Shown: positions 19,302 to 26,879 of the stretch, one piece after another
How the letters are laid out: the number at the start of each line of letters is the position of its first letter
How positions within the stretch are numbered: position 1 is the stretch's first letter
Assembly (NCBI RefSeq): GCF_003336755.1
Contig: NZ_QMDI01000006.1
Span: 603,501-667,500, forward strand
DNA from: Elioraea thermophila (ex Habib et al. 2022)
GTDB taxonomy: Bacteria > Pseudomonadota > Alphaproteobacteria > Acetobacterales > Acetobacteraceae
Length of the DNA stretch: 64,000 nt
Direction of reading: 5' to 3'
Notes under the pieces: generated by a model
Seen by the model: the letters and a program-made list of their open reading frames with translations, nothing else
The model's database searches: none
Told to the model about the DNA's origin: nothing
Translations under genes and position numbers: made by a program

Positions 19302-19493
19302 TCACTCCGAGCTGAGCTGTCCTCCAACCCTCTCGAAGACACCCACAAGTCTGTCACCGAGTAAATTGAAGGCTGTGACGAGGGCAACGATGAGCACTCC
19401 GGCGATAACGCCGTATTCGAGTGCCGTCACACCCCGCTCGTCGCGCTTCAGCGCCGCGAGGCGGGAGGAAACATAGGTCCAGGCCTTGAGCAT
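19302..19493 (-). CDS. flp: Flp/Fap pilin subunit
   Basis: 63-residue major pilin. A short basic leader (RLAALKRDERG) precedes the processing site in GVTALEYGVIAG, with the conserved glutamate at +5 after the glycine, followed by the hydrophobic assembly helix (VLIVALVTAFNLLGDRL). ATG 19493 is preceded by GGAAGGGAAACGAC. A longer frame (from 19589) only adds non-conserved Arg/Gly-rich sequence. It lies upstream of, and in the same direction as, the peptidase and assembly genes. Confidence 0.93.
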   Translation of the reverse strand: MLKAWTYVSSRLAALKRDERGVTALEYGVIAGVLIVALVTAFNLLGDRLVGVFERVGGQLSSE

Positions 19494-19813
19494 GTCGTTT
19501 CCCTTCCATTCCGGCCGCGCCACACCACCACGCAGCAGCGGGCCGCGTTGAGCCCGTTCCGACCCCGGCACGCCTCCTGCGCGCCGCACCCGCCCTCATC
19601 ACCGGCGCCCCGAACCTGCCATCCGAGCGGAGCCACCGAAGCAGCGAGCGGAACGATTTGATCGGAGAAAGAGTAAACGCCCTGTTAACGCTTCACCGGT
19701 AAGCAAGAGGCGTCTCCACCGAGGAGATGCGGTCCCGCAAGACGCGCGCTCGCACCGGGCGCCAGCCGCCTACGCCGAGGGACCGCACGACAGAGGGAGG
19801 GTGGAAGGACGCG
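19494..19813. promoter_or_regulatory. divergent control region between flp and the tadG-like gene
   Basis: 320 bases without a convincing gene. The part around 19650-19700 is clearly more AT-rich than the surroundings and contains the CtrA-like box listed separately. It should hold promoters for both the minus-strand pilus operon and the plus-strand TadG/TadE genes. No -35/-10 pair could be assigned with confidence. Confidence 0.5.
19674..19688. promoter_or_regulatory. CtrA-like binding site
   Basis: TAAA-CGCCCTG-TTAA on the plus strand, that is TTAA-N7-TTTA on minus, differs at one base from the alphaproteobacterial CtrA consensus TTAA-N7-TTAA. It lies 181 bases from the flp start and 126 bases from the tadG-like start. 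CtrA activates the pilin gene in Caulobacter; regulation here is inference. Confidence 0.5.
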
Positions 19814-21250
19814 ATGACGAACGGACCGCAGACCCCCGCTCCGAACCGAACGGGCCGCAAGCCGCCGCGTGGCGGCCCGGCACCCTTGCGCCTCGCCGCC
19901 TCACTCGGCACGGCAGCAAGACGCCTTCGCCGCGACGAGCGCGGCACCACCGCCCTCTTGACCGGCGCGCTGGCCTCCCTGCTCGTCGGCTTCGCCGGCC
20001 TCGTCGCCGACGGCGGCACCTGGTACGTCGCCCGCCGCAACGCCCAGACCGCGGCGGACGCCGCCGCGCAGGCCGCCACCCTCGCGCTGTTGCGCGGCCA
20101 GGACGTTGCCGCCACGGCGCGCGACATCGCCGCGCGCAACGGCTTCGACCCCGCGAACCCTGACACGACGGTGCGCGTACGCGCCTTCCGCCGCGACCCG
20201 AACCCCGGGATGGAGGACGCGGTCGAGGTGATCGTCGAACGCGAGGTGCCGATGCTGTTCGGCGGCGTGATCAGACTCTTCGCCAACCAGGCGCAGGCGA
20301 CCACCGGGGAGACGGTGCGCATCGCCGCCCGGGCGGTGGCGCAGGCGATGACGCTGCCGGGCGGCGGCGGGGCCTGCGTGCTCGCCCTCGGCGAGAACGG
20401 GGGCATGGTGGTGCAGGAGAACGACCTGCAGATCGGCGGCAACACGCGGCTCAACGCGCCGCAATGCTCGCTCGCCTCGAACACCTCGATCCGCCAGTTC
20501 GGCAACTCGCGCGTGACCGCCTACACCATGGTGGCCGCCGGCACGGTGAGCATCGGCAACCCGGCCAACGTCACCCTCTCCCGCCCGGCGGCGGCCTTCC
20601 AGCCGCCGTTGCGCGACCCCTTCGCGCCCGAGGTGCCGGGGACGGGCATTCCGTTGCCGCCGAACAACCAGACCTGCACGCGAACGAACTTCTCGACTGC
20701 GAAATCCTCCACCGCCGCCATCACGCCCGGCGTCTATTGCGGCGGGATGACGTTGCGCGGCACGCATGATTTCGCTCCGGGCGTGTACTATTTCCAGAAC
20801 GGCGGCCTCACCGTGCAGGGCTCGGCCAACCTCACCTGCTCCACCTGCACGCCCGGCAACGGCGTCACCTTCGTCTTCACCGGAGAACCGAACCAGATCT
20901 GCGGGCCCGAGAACATCAACGCCCAGGCGCGCATCGACCTGATCGGCGGCACGCCGCAATATCCGGGAATCCTGATGTACCAGGACCCGCGCGCCGCGCC
21001 GGGCTACCAGTTCCACCTCAACGGCGGGGCCAACATCACCACGCGCGGCCTGTTCTACTTCCCGCGCTCCGATCTCACCATCAACGGCAACTTCGGCGGC
21101 GAGACCTCCGCCTGCAAGGCGTTCATCGCGGAATCGATCACGCTGACCGGTACCTCGACGCAGACCATCCGCGTCGACGGCTGCGGCGAGCTCGGGGTCG
21201 ACCCGGCGGTCGAGTTGCCGCAGATCCGCATCGTTCGGCTGGTGGAGTGA
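19814..21250 (+). CDS. TadG-like Flp pilus assembly protein
   Basis: 478 residues. The N-terminal basic patch DERGTTALLTGALASLLVGF starts a single membrane anchor of the TadE/TadG type, followed by DGGTWYVARRNAQTAADAAA, the usual TadG segment. The large C-terminal part is rich in Gly, Asn and Thr with repeating beta-type stretches (TPGVYCGGMTLRGTHDFAPG, YYFQNGGLTVQGSANLTC) and paired cysteines, so it is probably an extracytoplasmic beta-rich domain. ATG 19814 with GGAAGG upstream is preferred to a frame opening at 19727. It leads the plus-strand TadE group. Confidence 0.85.
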   Translation: MTNGPQTPAPNRTGRKPPRGGPAPLRLAASLGTAARRLRRDERGTTALLTGALASLLVGFAGLVADGGTWYVARRNAQTAADAAAQAATLALLRGQDVAATARDIAARNGFDPANPDTTVRVRAFRRDPNPGMEDAVEVIVEREVPMLFGGVIRLFANQAQATTGETVRIAARAVAQAMTLPGGGGACVLALGENGGMVVQENDLQIGGNTRLNAPQCSLASNTSIRQFGNSRVTAYTMVAAGTVSIGNPANVTLSRPAAAFQPPLRDPFAPEVPGTGIPLPPNNQTCTRTNFSTAKSSTAAITPGVYCGGMTLRGTHDFAPGVYYFQNGGLTVQGSANLTCSTCTPGNGVTFVFTGEPNQICGPENINAQARIDLIGGTPQYPGILMYQDPRAAPGYQFHLNGGANITTRGLFYFPRSDLTINGNFGGETSACKAFIAESITLTGTSTQTIRVDGCGELGVDPAVELPQIRIVRLVE

Positions 21251-21253
21251 CCG

Positions 21254-21700
21254 ATGCGCGCGCTCACCTCGCTGCGACGGTGCCGGCGCGGCCTCTCGGC
21301 GCTGGAGTTCGGCCTCGTCGCCCCGTTCCTCGTGTTGGTGCTGAGCGGGCTGGTCGATCTCGGCCACGCGCTGCAGCGCACCATCGTGCTCGAGAACGCG
21401 GCACGGGCGGGGGCGCATTTCGCGATGAGCTTCCCGCAGGAGACGGCGTCGATCGCGGCCGCCGTGCGCGCCGCCCTGGGCGGCGTCGAGGCGACGGTGA
21501 CGGTGCAGGGGCCGAACTGCGTCTGCGGCGACGGCTCGCCAGCCTCCTGCGACGGGCTTGCCTGCCCCGGCACGCCGCCGACGCCGTCGCGGGTGTTCGT
21601 TCGGGTCATCGTGGCGGCTCCCTACCAACCGCTGATCGGCTTCGGCCGGTATGTCCTGCCGGAGACGCTGCGCGGGGAGGCGATCGCGCGTGTGCGCTGA
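21254..21700 (+). CDS. tadE: TadE-like minor pseudopilin
   Basis: 148 residues. RRGLSALEFGLVAPFLVLVL gives the TadE signature, with a glutamate at +5 of the prepilin-like site, and DLGHALQRTIVLENAARAGA follows. TadE proteins are processed by the Tad prepilin peptidase and act as minor pilins. The C-terminal half contains several cysteines (CVCGDGSPASCDGLAC), unusual for the family and possibly disulfide-bonded outside the membrane. It starts 3 bases after the tadG-like gene. Confidence 0.85.
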   Translation: MRALTSLRRCRRGLSALEFGLVAPFLVLVLSGLVDLGHALQRTIVLENAARAGAHFAMSFPQETASIAAAVRAALGGVEATVTVQGPNCVCGDGSPASCDGLACPGTPPTPSRVFVRVIVAAPYQPLIGFGRYVLPETLRGEAIARVR

Positions 21701-22154
21701 GCGGCGACGGCAGCGCGGCCTGACCGGAGCGCAGCGCGGCGCGGAGAGCGGCACCGCGGCGGTGAGCTTCGCCATCGTCGCACCCGTCCTGCTGACGCTG
21801 GTGTTCGGCATCATCGACTTGGCGCGGTATGCGTTCACCGTGGTGTCGGTGCGCGAAGCGGCGGCGATCGCGGTACGCGCCGCGGCGGTCGGACGCACGG
21901 AAGCGGAGGCAGCGGCGATCGCCATCGGCCGCACACCGTTCGTGGCCAATGGACTGGACCTGACGATCGAGTGCGAACTGCTCACCACGGCAAACGGGGC
22001 AGAGATACCGACGCGAATCGCGTGCGGTGCGGCGATCGACCCGACCGCGCTGCGCCGCGTGCGGGTCATCGCGACCGGCGAGTTCCGCTTTCTTTTGCCC
22101 TACTTGCCGACCGGCGCGATCCCGATCGTGCAAAGGACGGAAGTGACGTCCTGA
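21690..22154 (+). CDS. second TadE-like pseudopilin
   Basis: 154 residues from GTG 21690, which has GGGGAGG nine bases upstream and overlaps the previous stop by 11 bases; a longer frame begins at 21651 inside tadE. SGTAAVSFAIVAPVLLTLVF is the TadE-type N-terminal helix, with FGIIDLARYAFTVVSVREAA after it. The glutamate typical of TadE is replaced by Ser-Phe (AVSFA), so processing may differ. It is the third plus-strand gene of the pilus locus, in the position of tadF. Confidence 0.78.
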   Translation: MCAERRRQRGLTGAQRGAESGTAAVSFAIVAPVLLTLVFGIIDLARYAFTVVSVREAAAIAVRAAAVGRTEAEAAAIAIGRTPFVANGLDLTIECELLTTANGAEIPTRIACGAAIDPTALRRVRVIATGEFRFLLPYLPTGAIPIVQRTEVTS

Positions 22155-22217
22155 GCAAAGCCGGGGGGTGAAGGCGAAGGGCCGGGCGGAAACGCTGCCT
22201 TCGGCTATCCTCACCCC

Positions 22218-22700
22218 ATGCCGCTTTCCGACCTTCGCGCCCTCGCCGCCGTTCTCGGGCCCAGCGCGCGCCTGCTCGGCATCGATCTCGGAGCGAAGAC
22301 CATCGGGCTCGCGTTGTCCGACGTCGGGCGCAGCATCGCCTCACCGTTCGGCGCGATCCCCCGCCGCAAGCTCGCCGCCAACGCGGCCGAGATCGCCGCC
22401 ATCGCGCGCCAGCACGGTGTGGGGGGCATCGTCGTCGGCCTGCCGCTCTCGCTCGACGGCTCCGTCGGTCCCGCCGCGCAGGCAGCGCGCGACTGGGCGG
22501 CTGCGCTCGCCGAGGCGACCGGCCTGCCGACGGCGCTGTGGGACGAGCGCCTCTCCACCGCGGCGGTGAGCCGGATGCTGGTCGGCGAGGCGGACCTCTC
22601 GCGCCGACGTCGGGCGCAGGTGGTGGACGCGGCGGCGGCGGCGTGGATGCTGCAGGGCGCGCTCGACGCCCTGCGCCGCCTGCCCCCTCCCTCCTCTTGA
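22218..22700 (+). CDS. ruvX: putative pre-16S rRNA nuclease RuvX (YqgF)
   Basis: 160-residue RNase H-fold protein of the YqgF family, involved in 5' maturation of 16S rRNA and once proposed as a Holliday junction resolvase. Motifs are LLGIDLGAKTIGLALSDVGR, with the first acidic residue, GGIVVGLPLSLDGSVGP, and WDERLSTAAVSRML, with VDAAAAAWMLQ near the end. The length is typical. It is probably a single gene between the pilus locus and convergent map. Confidence 0.93.
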   Translation: MPLSDLRALAAVLGPSARLLGIDLGAKTIGLALSDVGRSIASPFGAIPRRKLAANAAEIAAIARQHGVGGIVVGLPLSLDGSVGPAAQAARDWAAALAEATGLPTALWDERLSTAAVSRMLVGEADLSRRRRAQVVDAAAAAWMLQGALDALRRLPPPSS

Positions 22701-22728
22701 CGCTTGGCGCGCCGTCCGCGCTGTCGCC

Positions 22729-23556
22729 TCAGAGCGCGTAGGGCGGCTTGTGCAGGCCGCGCGGCGAGAGGGTGAAGATCTCCACCCCCGTTTCCGTCAC
22801 GCCCACCGTGTGTTCGAACTGGGCGGAAAGCGAGCGGTCGCGCGTCACCGCCGTCCAGCCATCGTCGAGAATTTTCACCTCGGGCCGGCCGGCGTTCACC
22901 ATCGGCTCGACGGTGAAGAACATCCCCGGCCGCAGCACCACGCCTTCGCCGGGGCGGCCGAAATGCAGCACGTTCGGCGGCTCGTGGAAGGCCCGCCCGA
23001 GGCCGTGACCGCAGAACTCGCGCACCACCGAGAAGCGCTGGCGCTCCACATAGGACTGGATGGCGAAGCCGAGATCGCCGAGCGTCGCGCCGGGGCGGAT
23101 GACGGCGATGCCGCGCATCATCGCCTCGTAGGTGACGTCCATCAGCCGCTGCGCCTTCACCGACGGTTTGCCGGCGACGTACATGCGCGAGGAGTCGCCG
23201 TGCCAGCCATCGAGCACGACGGTGACGTCGATGTTGAGGATGTCGCCCTCCTCGAGCCGGCGCGACGAAGGAATGCCGTGGCAGACGACGTGGTTGACCG
23301 AGGTGCAGATCGACTTCGGGAAGCCGCGGTAGCCGAGGGGGGCGGGGACAGCGCCGTGCGCGACGATGAAGTCGTGGCAGAGCCGGTCGAGCTCCTCCGT
23401 CGTCACGCCCGGGCGCACGTGTTCGGTGATCATGTCGAGGGTTTCGGCGGCAAGCCGCCCCGCCCGGCGCATGCCCTCGAAATCCTCCGGGCGGTAGAGG
23501 GTGATCTTGCGCGCCTCCGCCCCGCGCACGCCCTCGCTTCGCTCGAGTTGCGTCAT
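22729..23556 (-). CDS. map: type I methionine aminopeptidase
   Basis: 275 residues; removes N-terminal methionine from new proteins. The five metal ligands are present: NIDVTVVLDGWHGDSSRMYV (two Asp), GHGLGRAFHEPP (His), FTVEPMV (Glu) and the final Glu near FEHTVGVTETG. GIPSSRRLEEGDILNID is typical of the family. ATG 23556 is chosen; ATG 23571 would add five residues (MDRDG), and neither has a strong ribosome site. It follows the methyltransferase gene by about 25 bases in the same direction. Confidence 0.94.
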   Translation of the reverse strand: MTQLERSEGVRGAEARKITLYRPEDFEGMRRAGRLAAETLDMITEHVRPGVTTEELDRLCHDFIVAHGAVPAPLGYRGFPKSICTSVNHVVCHGIPSSRRLEEGDILNIDVTVVLDGWHGDSSRMYVAGKPSVKAQRLMDVTYEAMMRGIAVIRPGATLGDLGFAIQSYVERQRFSVVREFCGHGLGRAFHEPPNVLHFGRPGEGVVLRPGMFFTVEPMVNAGRPEVKILDDGWTAVTRDRSLSAQFEHTVGVTETGVEIFTLSPRGLHKPPYAL

Positions 23557-23581
23557 GCCGTCTCGGTCCATTCCGCGGGCC

Positions 23582-24505
23582 CTAGCGCGCGCCCCCGGAC
23601 GGCGCAAGCGGGGGTGTCTCGCCGGCCGCGTGTTCCACCGCGCCGAGCGCATCGGCGAGCCGTGCTGCGGCGCTGCCGGGGCGGAGCGGCTTCGGCTGGC
23701 TCTCCGCCGGCGCCCAGCCGGTGAGGGTGAGCAGCACGAGCGGCAGCGCGATCCTCCCCTCGCCGTCGCGCGGCAGGCGGGCGAGGGCGGAAGCGAAGAG
23801 CGCGCGCGGCGGGATGCGGCGCGAACGCTGCGCCACCGCATTCGTTTCGCCGAGGGCGCGGAGATCGCGGATCAGCGCGACCGGGTCGTCGTAGGTGACG
23901 GTGAGGGTGTCGCCGTCGGCGACGGGGAGCGCGAAGCCCGCCCGCTGCAGCAGCGCCGCGGCATCGGCGAGGTCGGCGAAGGGCGAGACGCGCGGGCTTG
24001 CCCCGCCGGTGGTCTCGGCCTCGGCCCCGAGCAGGGCGGCGCGCAAGGGCGCGAGGGTGCCGAGGCCGGGCATGACGGCGAGGAAGAGACCGTCGGGGAC
24101 GAGGGCGCGGCGGATCTGGATCAGCGCCCCGGGCAGGTCGTTCACCCAGTGCAGCGACAGGCAGGAGACGATGAGGTCGAACGAGGCCGGGGCGAAGGGC
24201 AGCCACTCCTCGTCGGCGGCGATGGCAGGTCCCGAGCGGGCAGCGCGCGTCGCCAAGCGGGGCGAAAGGTCGGCGGAGACGACGAACGGGATGCCCCGCG
24301 CCCGCAGGGCCTCGGCCACCAGGCCATGCCGCCCGCCGAGGTCGAGCGCGCGGCTGAAGCGCCGCGTGGTGTCGTCCAGGCGATCGAGCAGGCGGTCGGC
24401 GATGGCGGACAGGAGCGGCGCCGCCTCGTCGATGCGCGCGGCGGCGCGATCGCGGTGCAGGCGCACAGAGCGGCGGTCGAAGACGGGCTCGGGTCCGACT
24501 GTCAC
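23582..24505 (-). CDS. SAM-dependent methyltransferase-fold protein, NDUFAF5-like
   Basis: 307 residues from GTG 24505. The SAM-binding core reads RALDLGGRHGLVAEALRARG, then FDLIVSCLSLHWVNDLPGAL and LVPDGLFLAVMPG, as in BioC-like methyltransferases. The later segment PVALIRDLRALGETNAVAQR matches the pattern of NDUFAF5, the mitochondrial complex I assembly factor that hydroxylates an arginine of NDUFS7, whose bacterial relatives are common in alphaproteobacteria. A role in complex I assembly is therefore likely by family, but not proven. The glycine-rich loop is slightly unusual (DLGGRHG rather than DxGxGxG). Confidence 0.8.
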   Translation of the reverse strand: MTVGPEPVFDRRSVRLHRDRAAARIDEAAPLLSAIADRLLDRLDDTTRRFSRALDLGGRHGLVAEALRARGIPFVVSADLSPRLATRAARSGPAIAADEEWLPFAPASFDLIVSCLSLHWVNDLPGALIQIRRALVPDGLFLAVMPGLGTLAPLRAALLGAEAETTGGASPRVSPFADLADAAALLQRAGFALPVADGDTLTVTYDDPVALIRDLRALGETNAVAQRSRRIPPRALFASALARLPRDGEGRIALPLVLLTLTGWAPAESQPKPLRPGSAAARLADALGAVEHAAGETPPLAPSGGAR

Positions 24506-24571
24506 GCCCTGGATGTGGGCCGGTTGCGCCGCGACGCCAACGGGGCGCAGAGTGCAGGAGGATTGAGGGCC

Positions 24572-25144
24572 TTGTGGGACGGCGGCGTGATCGATCCCCT
24601 CCGGCTCGTCGAACGGATTGCGGCCGTCGGTGCCGCCCGCGCGGACATGCGAGCGATGGTGGGGTCCGGGCGGGTGGACCGCGACACGCTCGAGGCCGTG
24701 CTCGCGCGGCTAGCGGCGCTGGCCGCCCGGCGCGCGCTGTTCGGCACCGGCGAGTTCGCCGGCGGCGACCGACCGGCGCGGTTCGTGCTCGCCGAGGACG
24801 CCGACGGCGGCCTGGCGCTGTCCCTCGTCGTGCATCCGCCCGGCTTCACGGCCGAGCCGCACGCGCACGGCACCTGGGCGGCGATCGCCGCCGTCGAGGG
24901 TGTGGAGGTGCACCGGCTGTACCGGCAAAGTCCACGTGGGCTGGAGGTGATCGATGAGGTGGTCCTGCGGCCGGGTGCGGGCGTTGTGCTGATGCCGGAC
25001 GACATCCACGCCGTCCGCGTTCCGGGGCCGGGCCCGGCTCGCCTCCTGCAGCTCCATGGGCTGGCGCCGCACCGCGCCCCGCGGCAGGAGTACGCGGCGC
25101 CGGTCGAGCAGGCATGGCCAGCGGCGCGTGCCGAAGCCGGCTGA
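24572..25144 (+). CDS. cupin-fold protein, cysteine dioxygenase-like
   Basis: 190 residues assigned from TTG 24572 (AGGAGG ten bases upstream); GTG 24587 is an alternative. The cupin metal-binding block is visible as HPPGFTAEPHAHGTWAAIAA, with a later histidine in MPDDIHAVRVPG and a third in QLHGLAPH. This spacing resembles bacterial cysteine dioxygenase-like and 2-aminoethanethiol-type cupins, so iron-dependent oxidation of a small thiol is a guess. It is divergent from the NDUFAF5-like gene (66 bases) and ends 7 bases before comF. Confidence 0.7.
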   Translation: MWDGGVIDPLRLVERIAAVGAARADMRAMVGSGRVDRDTLEAVLARLAALAARRALFGTGEFAGGDRPARFVLAEDADGGLALSLVVHPPGFTAEPHAHGTWAAIAAVEGVEVHRLYRQSPRGLEVIDEVVLRPGAGVVLMPDDIHAVRVPGPGPARLLQLHGLAPHRAPRQEYAAPVEQAWPAARAEAG

Positions 25145-25151
25145 GACATCC

Positions 25152-25937
25152 ATGAGGGCCGACGACCTCCTCCGACCGGCGCACGCGCTGGCGCAACGCG
25201 GCGTCCGGCTCGCCCGCCTCGCGCTCGATGCCCTGGTTCCCCCGACCTGCCCGGTCTGCGACACGCCGGTCGAGGCGGCTGGCCTGATCTGTTATGCCTG
25301 CTTTCCGCGTTTCCGCCCGATCGCCCCGCCGGTCTGCGACGCTTGCGGCCTGCCCGTCAGGGGGGAGGATACACCCCCCCCGATCTGTCCCGCCTGTGCA
25401 TCCCGACGCCCGCTGTTCGGCCGCGCCCGCGCGGTTTGGCTCTATGGCGGAGCGGCGAAGGACGTGATCCTGCGGCTGAAATACGCCGACCGAGAGGACT
25501 TGGCGGTGCCGCTCGGGTGGCTGATGGCCCGGGCAGGCGCCGATCTCCTGCGCGAGGCCGATCTGCTGGTGCCGGTGCCGCTGCATCTGCGGCGGCTGGT
25601 CGCGCGACGCTACAACCAAGCAGCGCTGCTCGCCCGCGCCATCAGCCGCGTTTCCCGGATCCCCGTCGCCGTCGACGCGCTGCGCCGCACGCGCGCCACC
25701 CCCGCGCTCGCCGAACTCAGCCGCGAGGAGCGCGAGGCGAGCCTGATCGGTGCCTTCGCCGTCCGCCCACGCTGGCGCGGCCGCATCTCCGGCCGGCGCA
25801 TCGTGCTGATCGACGACGTGCTGACCTCCGGCGCCACCGCCGAAGCCTGCGCCGAGGCCCTGCTCGCCGCCGGTGCCGCCGCAGTCGACGTGCTGGCCGC
25901 CGCCCGCACCCCACCGCCAAGCGCCGACGCCGCTTGA
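25152..25937 (+). CDS. comF: ComF-family phosphoribosyltransferase-like protein
   Basis: 261 residues. Four CxxC-type pairs in the first 85 residues (CPVCDTP, CYAC, CDACGLP, CPAC) form a double zinc ribbon, followed by a phosphoribosyltransferase fold with LKYADREDLAVPLGWLM, the VPVPLHLRRLVARRYNQAAL block and the PRPP-binding loop IVLIDDVLTSGATAEAC. ComF proteins take part in DNA uptake in competent bacteria; in proteobacteria the role is less certain. ATG 25152 follows the cupin stop closely, so co-transcription is likely. Confidence 0.9.
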   Translation: MRADDLLRPAHALAQRGVRLARLALDALVPPTCPVCDTPVEAAGLICYACFPRFRPIAPPVCDACGLPVRGEDTPPPICPACASRRPLFGRARAVWLYGGAAKDVILRLKYADREDLAVPLGWLMARAGADLLREADLLVPVPLHLRRLVARRYNQAALLARAISRVSRIPVAVDALRRTRATPALAELSREEREASLIGAFAVRPRWRGRISGRRIVLIDDVLTSGATAEACAEALLAAGAAAVDVLAAARTPPPSADAA

Positions 25938-25968
25938 CCGCCCGCGGGTGCGGCGCGACAGGGAAGGG

Positions 25969-26241
25969 ATGCCCGAGGTCGAGATCTACACCACTGCCTG
26001 GTGCCCCTACTGCGTGGCCGCCAAGCGACTGCTGCGCGCGAAGGGAGTTGATTTCCGCGAGATCGACGCGCCTTCGGGAAGTCCCGCCCGCGAGGAGGCG
26101 ATCCGGCGCTCGGGCGGGCGCACCACCGTGCCGCAGGTCTTCATCGACGGCCGCCCCTTGGGCGGTTACGACGACCTGTCTGCGCTCGACCGCGCCGGTG
26201 AGTTGGATCGGCTGCTCGGGCTCGGTCCTGCCGCCGCCTGA
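25969..26241 (+). CDS. grxC: glutaredoxin 3
   Basis: 90 residues, dithiol glutaredoxin. The active site is CPYC at residues 12-15 (YTTAWCPYCVAAKRLL), and the glutathione-binding TVPQVFIDGRPLGGYDDL segment is conserved. GGGAAGGG lies just before ATG 25969. It follows comF by 31 bases; comF and grxC are often neighbours in alphaproteobacteria. It reduces disulfides and mixed glutathione disulfides in the cytoplasm. Confidence 0.94.
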   Translation: MPEVEIYTTAWCPYCVAAKRLLRAKGVDFREIDAPSGSPAREEAIRRSGGRTTVPQVFIDGRPLGGYDDLSALDRAGELDRLLGLGPAAA

Positions 26242-26321
26242 CCTCGGCCCGCCGCTGGCACTCTCTTGCCGCGGCTGCCAATCGACCCGACACTAAGGGC
26301 AACGGACCGGGGCGAACGGCA

Positions 26322-26786
26322 ATGATCCACTATGCGCTCCGCTGCGAGGCGGGTCACGAATTCGACGGGTGGTTCAAGGACAGCGCGACCTTCGAGAAGA
26401 CGGCCGCCAAGGGCTTGCTCGAGTGCCCCTTCTGCGCCTCGACCAGGGTGACGCGCGCCCTGATGACGCCGGCCATCGCCGGCGGCCGCCGCGACGAGCC
26501 GAGCCCTCAACCGCCCGCCGCGCCACCGCCCGCGGCGCCGGAGAAGGCCGTCGCCGGCCCGATCCCGCCCGCCCTCTACGCCGCCCTCGCTCGGCTGCGC
26601 GCCGAAATCGAGCGCACCTGCGAGTACGTCGGCTCCGCCTTCGCCGAGGAGGCGCGCCGCATCCACGAAGGCGAGGCGGAACGGCGCGGCATCTACGGGG
26701 AAGCGACCCCGGAGGAGGCCGAAGCCCTGCGTGAGGAAGGGATCGAGGTGCAGTCCATTCCCTGGGTGCCACGGACCGACGGCTGA
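26322..26786 (+). CDS. DUF1178 family protein
   Basis: 154 residues. The N-terminus MIHYALRCEAGHEFDGWFKD, followed by ECPFCAST, gives a zinc-ribbon-like pair of cysteine motifs, and the C-terminal half (ALARLRAEIERTCEYVGSAF, then EEARRIHEGEAERRGIYGEA) is the typical DUF1178 pattern. The middle (about 60-80) is Pro/Ala-rich and likely flexible. The function of the family is unknown; it regularly follows grxC in alphaproteobacteria, which suggests the same transcription unit. Confidence 0.9.
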   Translation: MIHYALRCEAGHEFDGWFKDSATFEKTAAKGLLECPFCASTRVTRALMTPAIAGGRRDEPSPQPPAAPPPAAPEKAVAGPIPPALYAALARLRAEIERTCEYVGSAFAEEARRIHEGEAERRGIYGEATPEEAEALREEGIEVQSIPWVPRTDG

Positions 26787-26879
26787 CCGCTCCGTTGCCT
26801 CAGTGGGGGCCTTACGCCGTTTGCGCTTTGGCCCTTTCACCCCAGGACCTGGAGCGATACGCCCGCCCGACCCGCCGCC

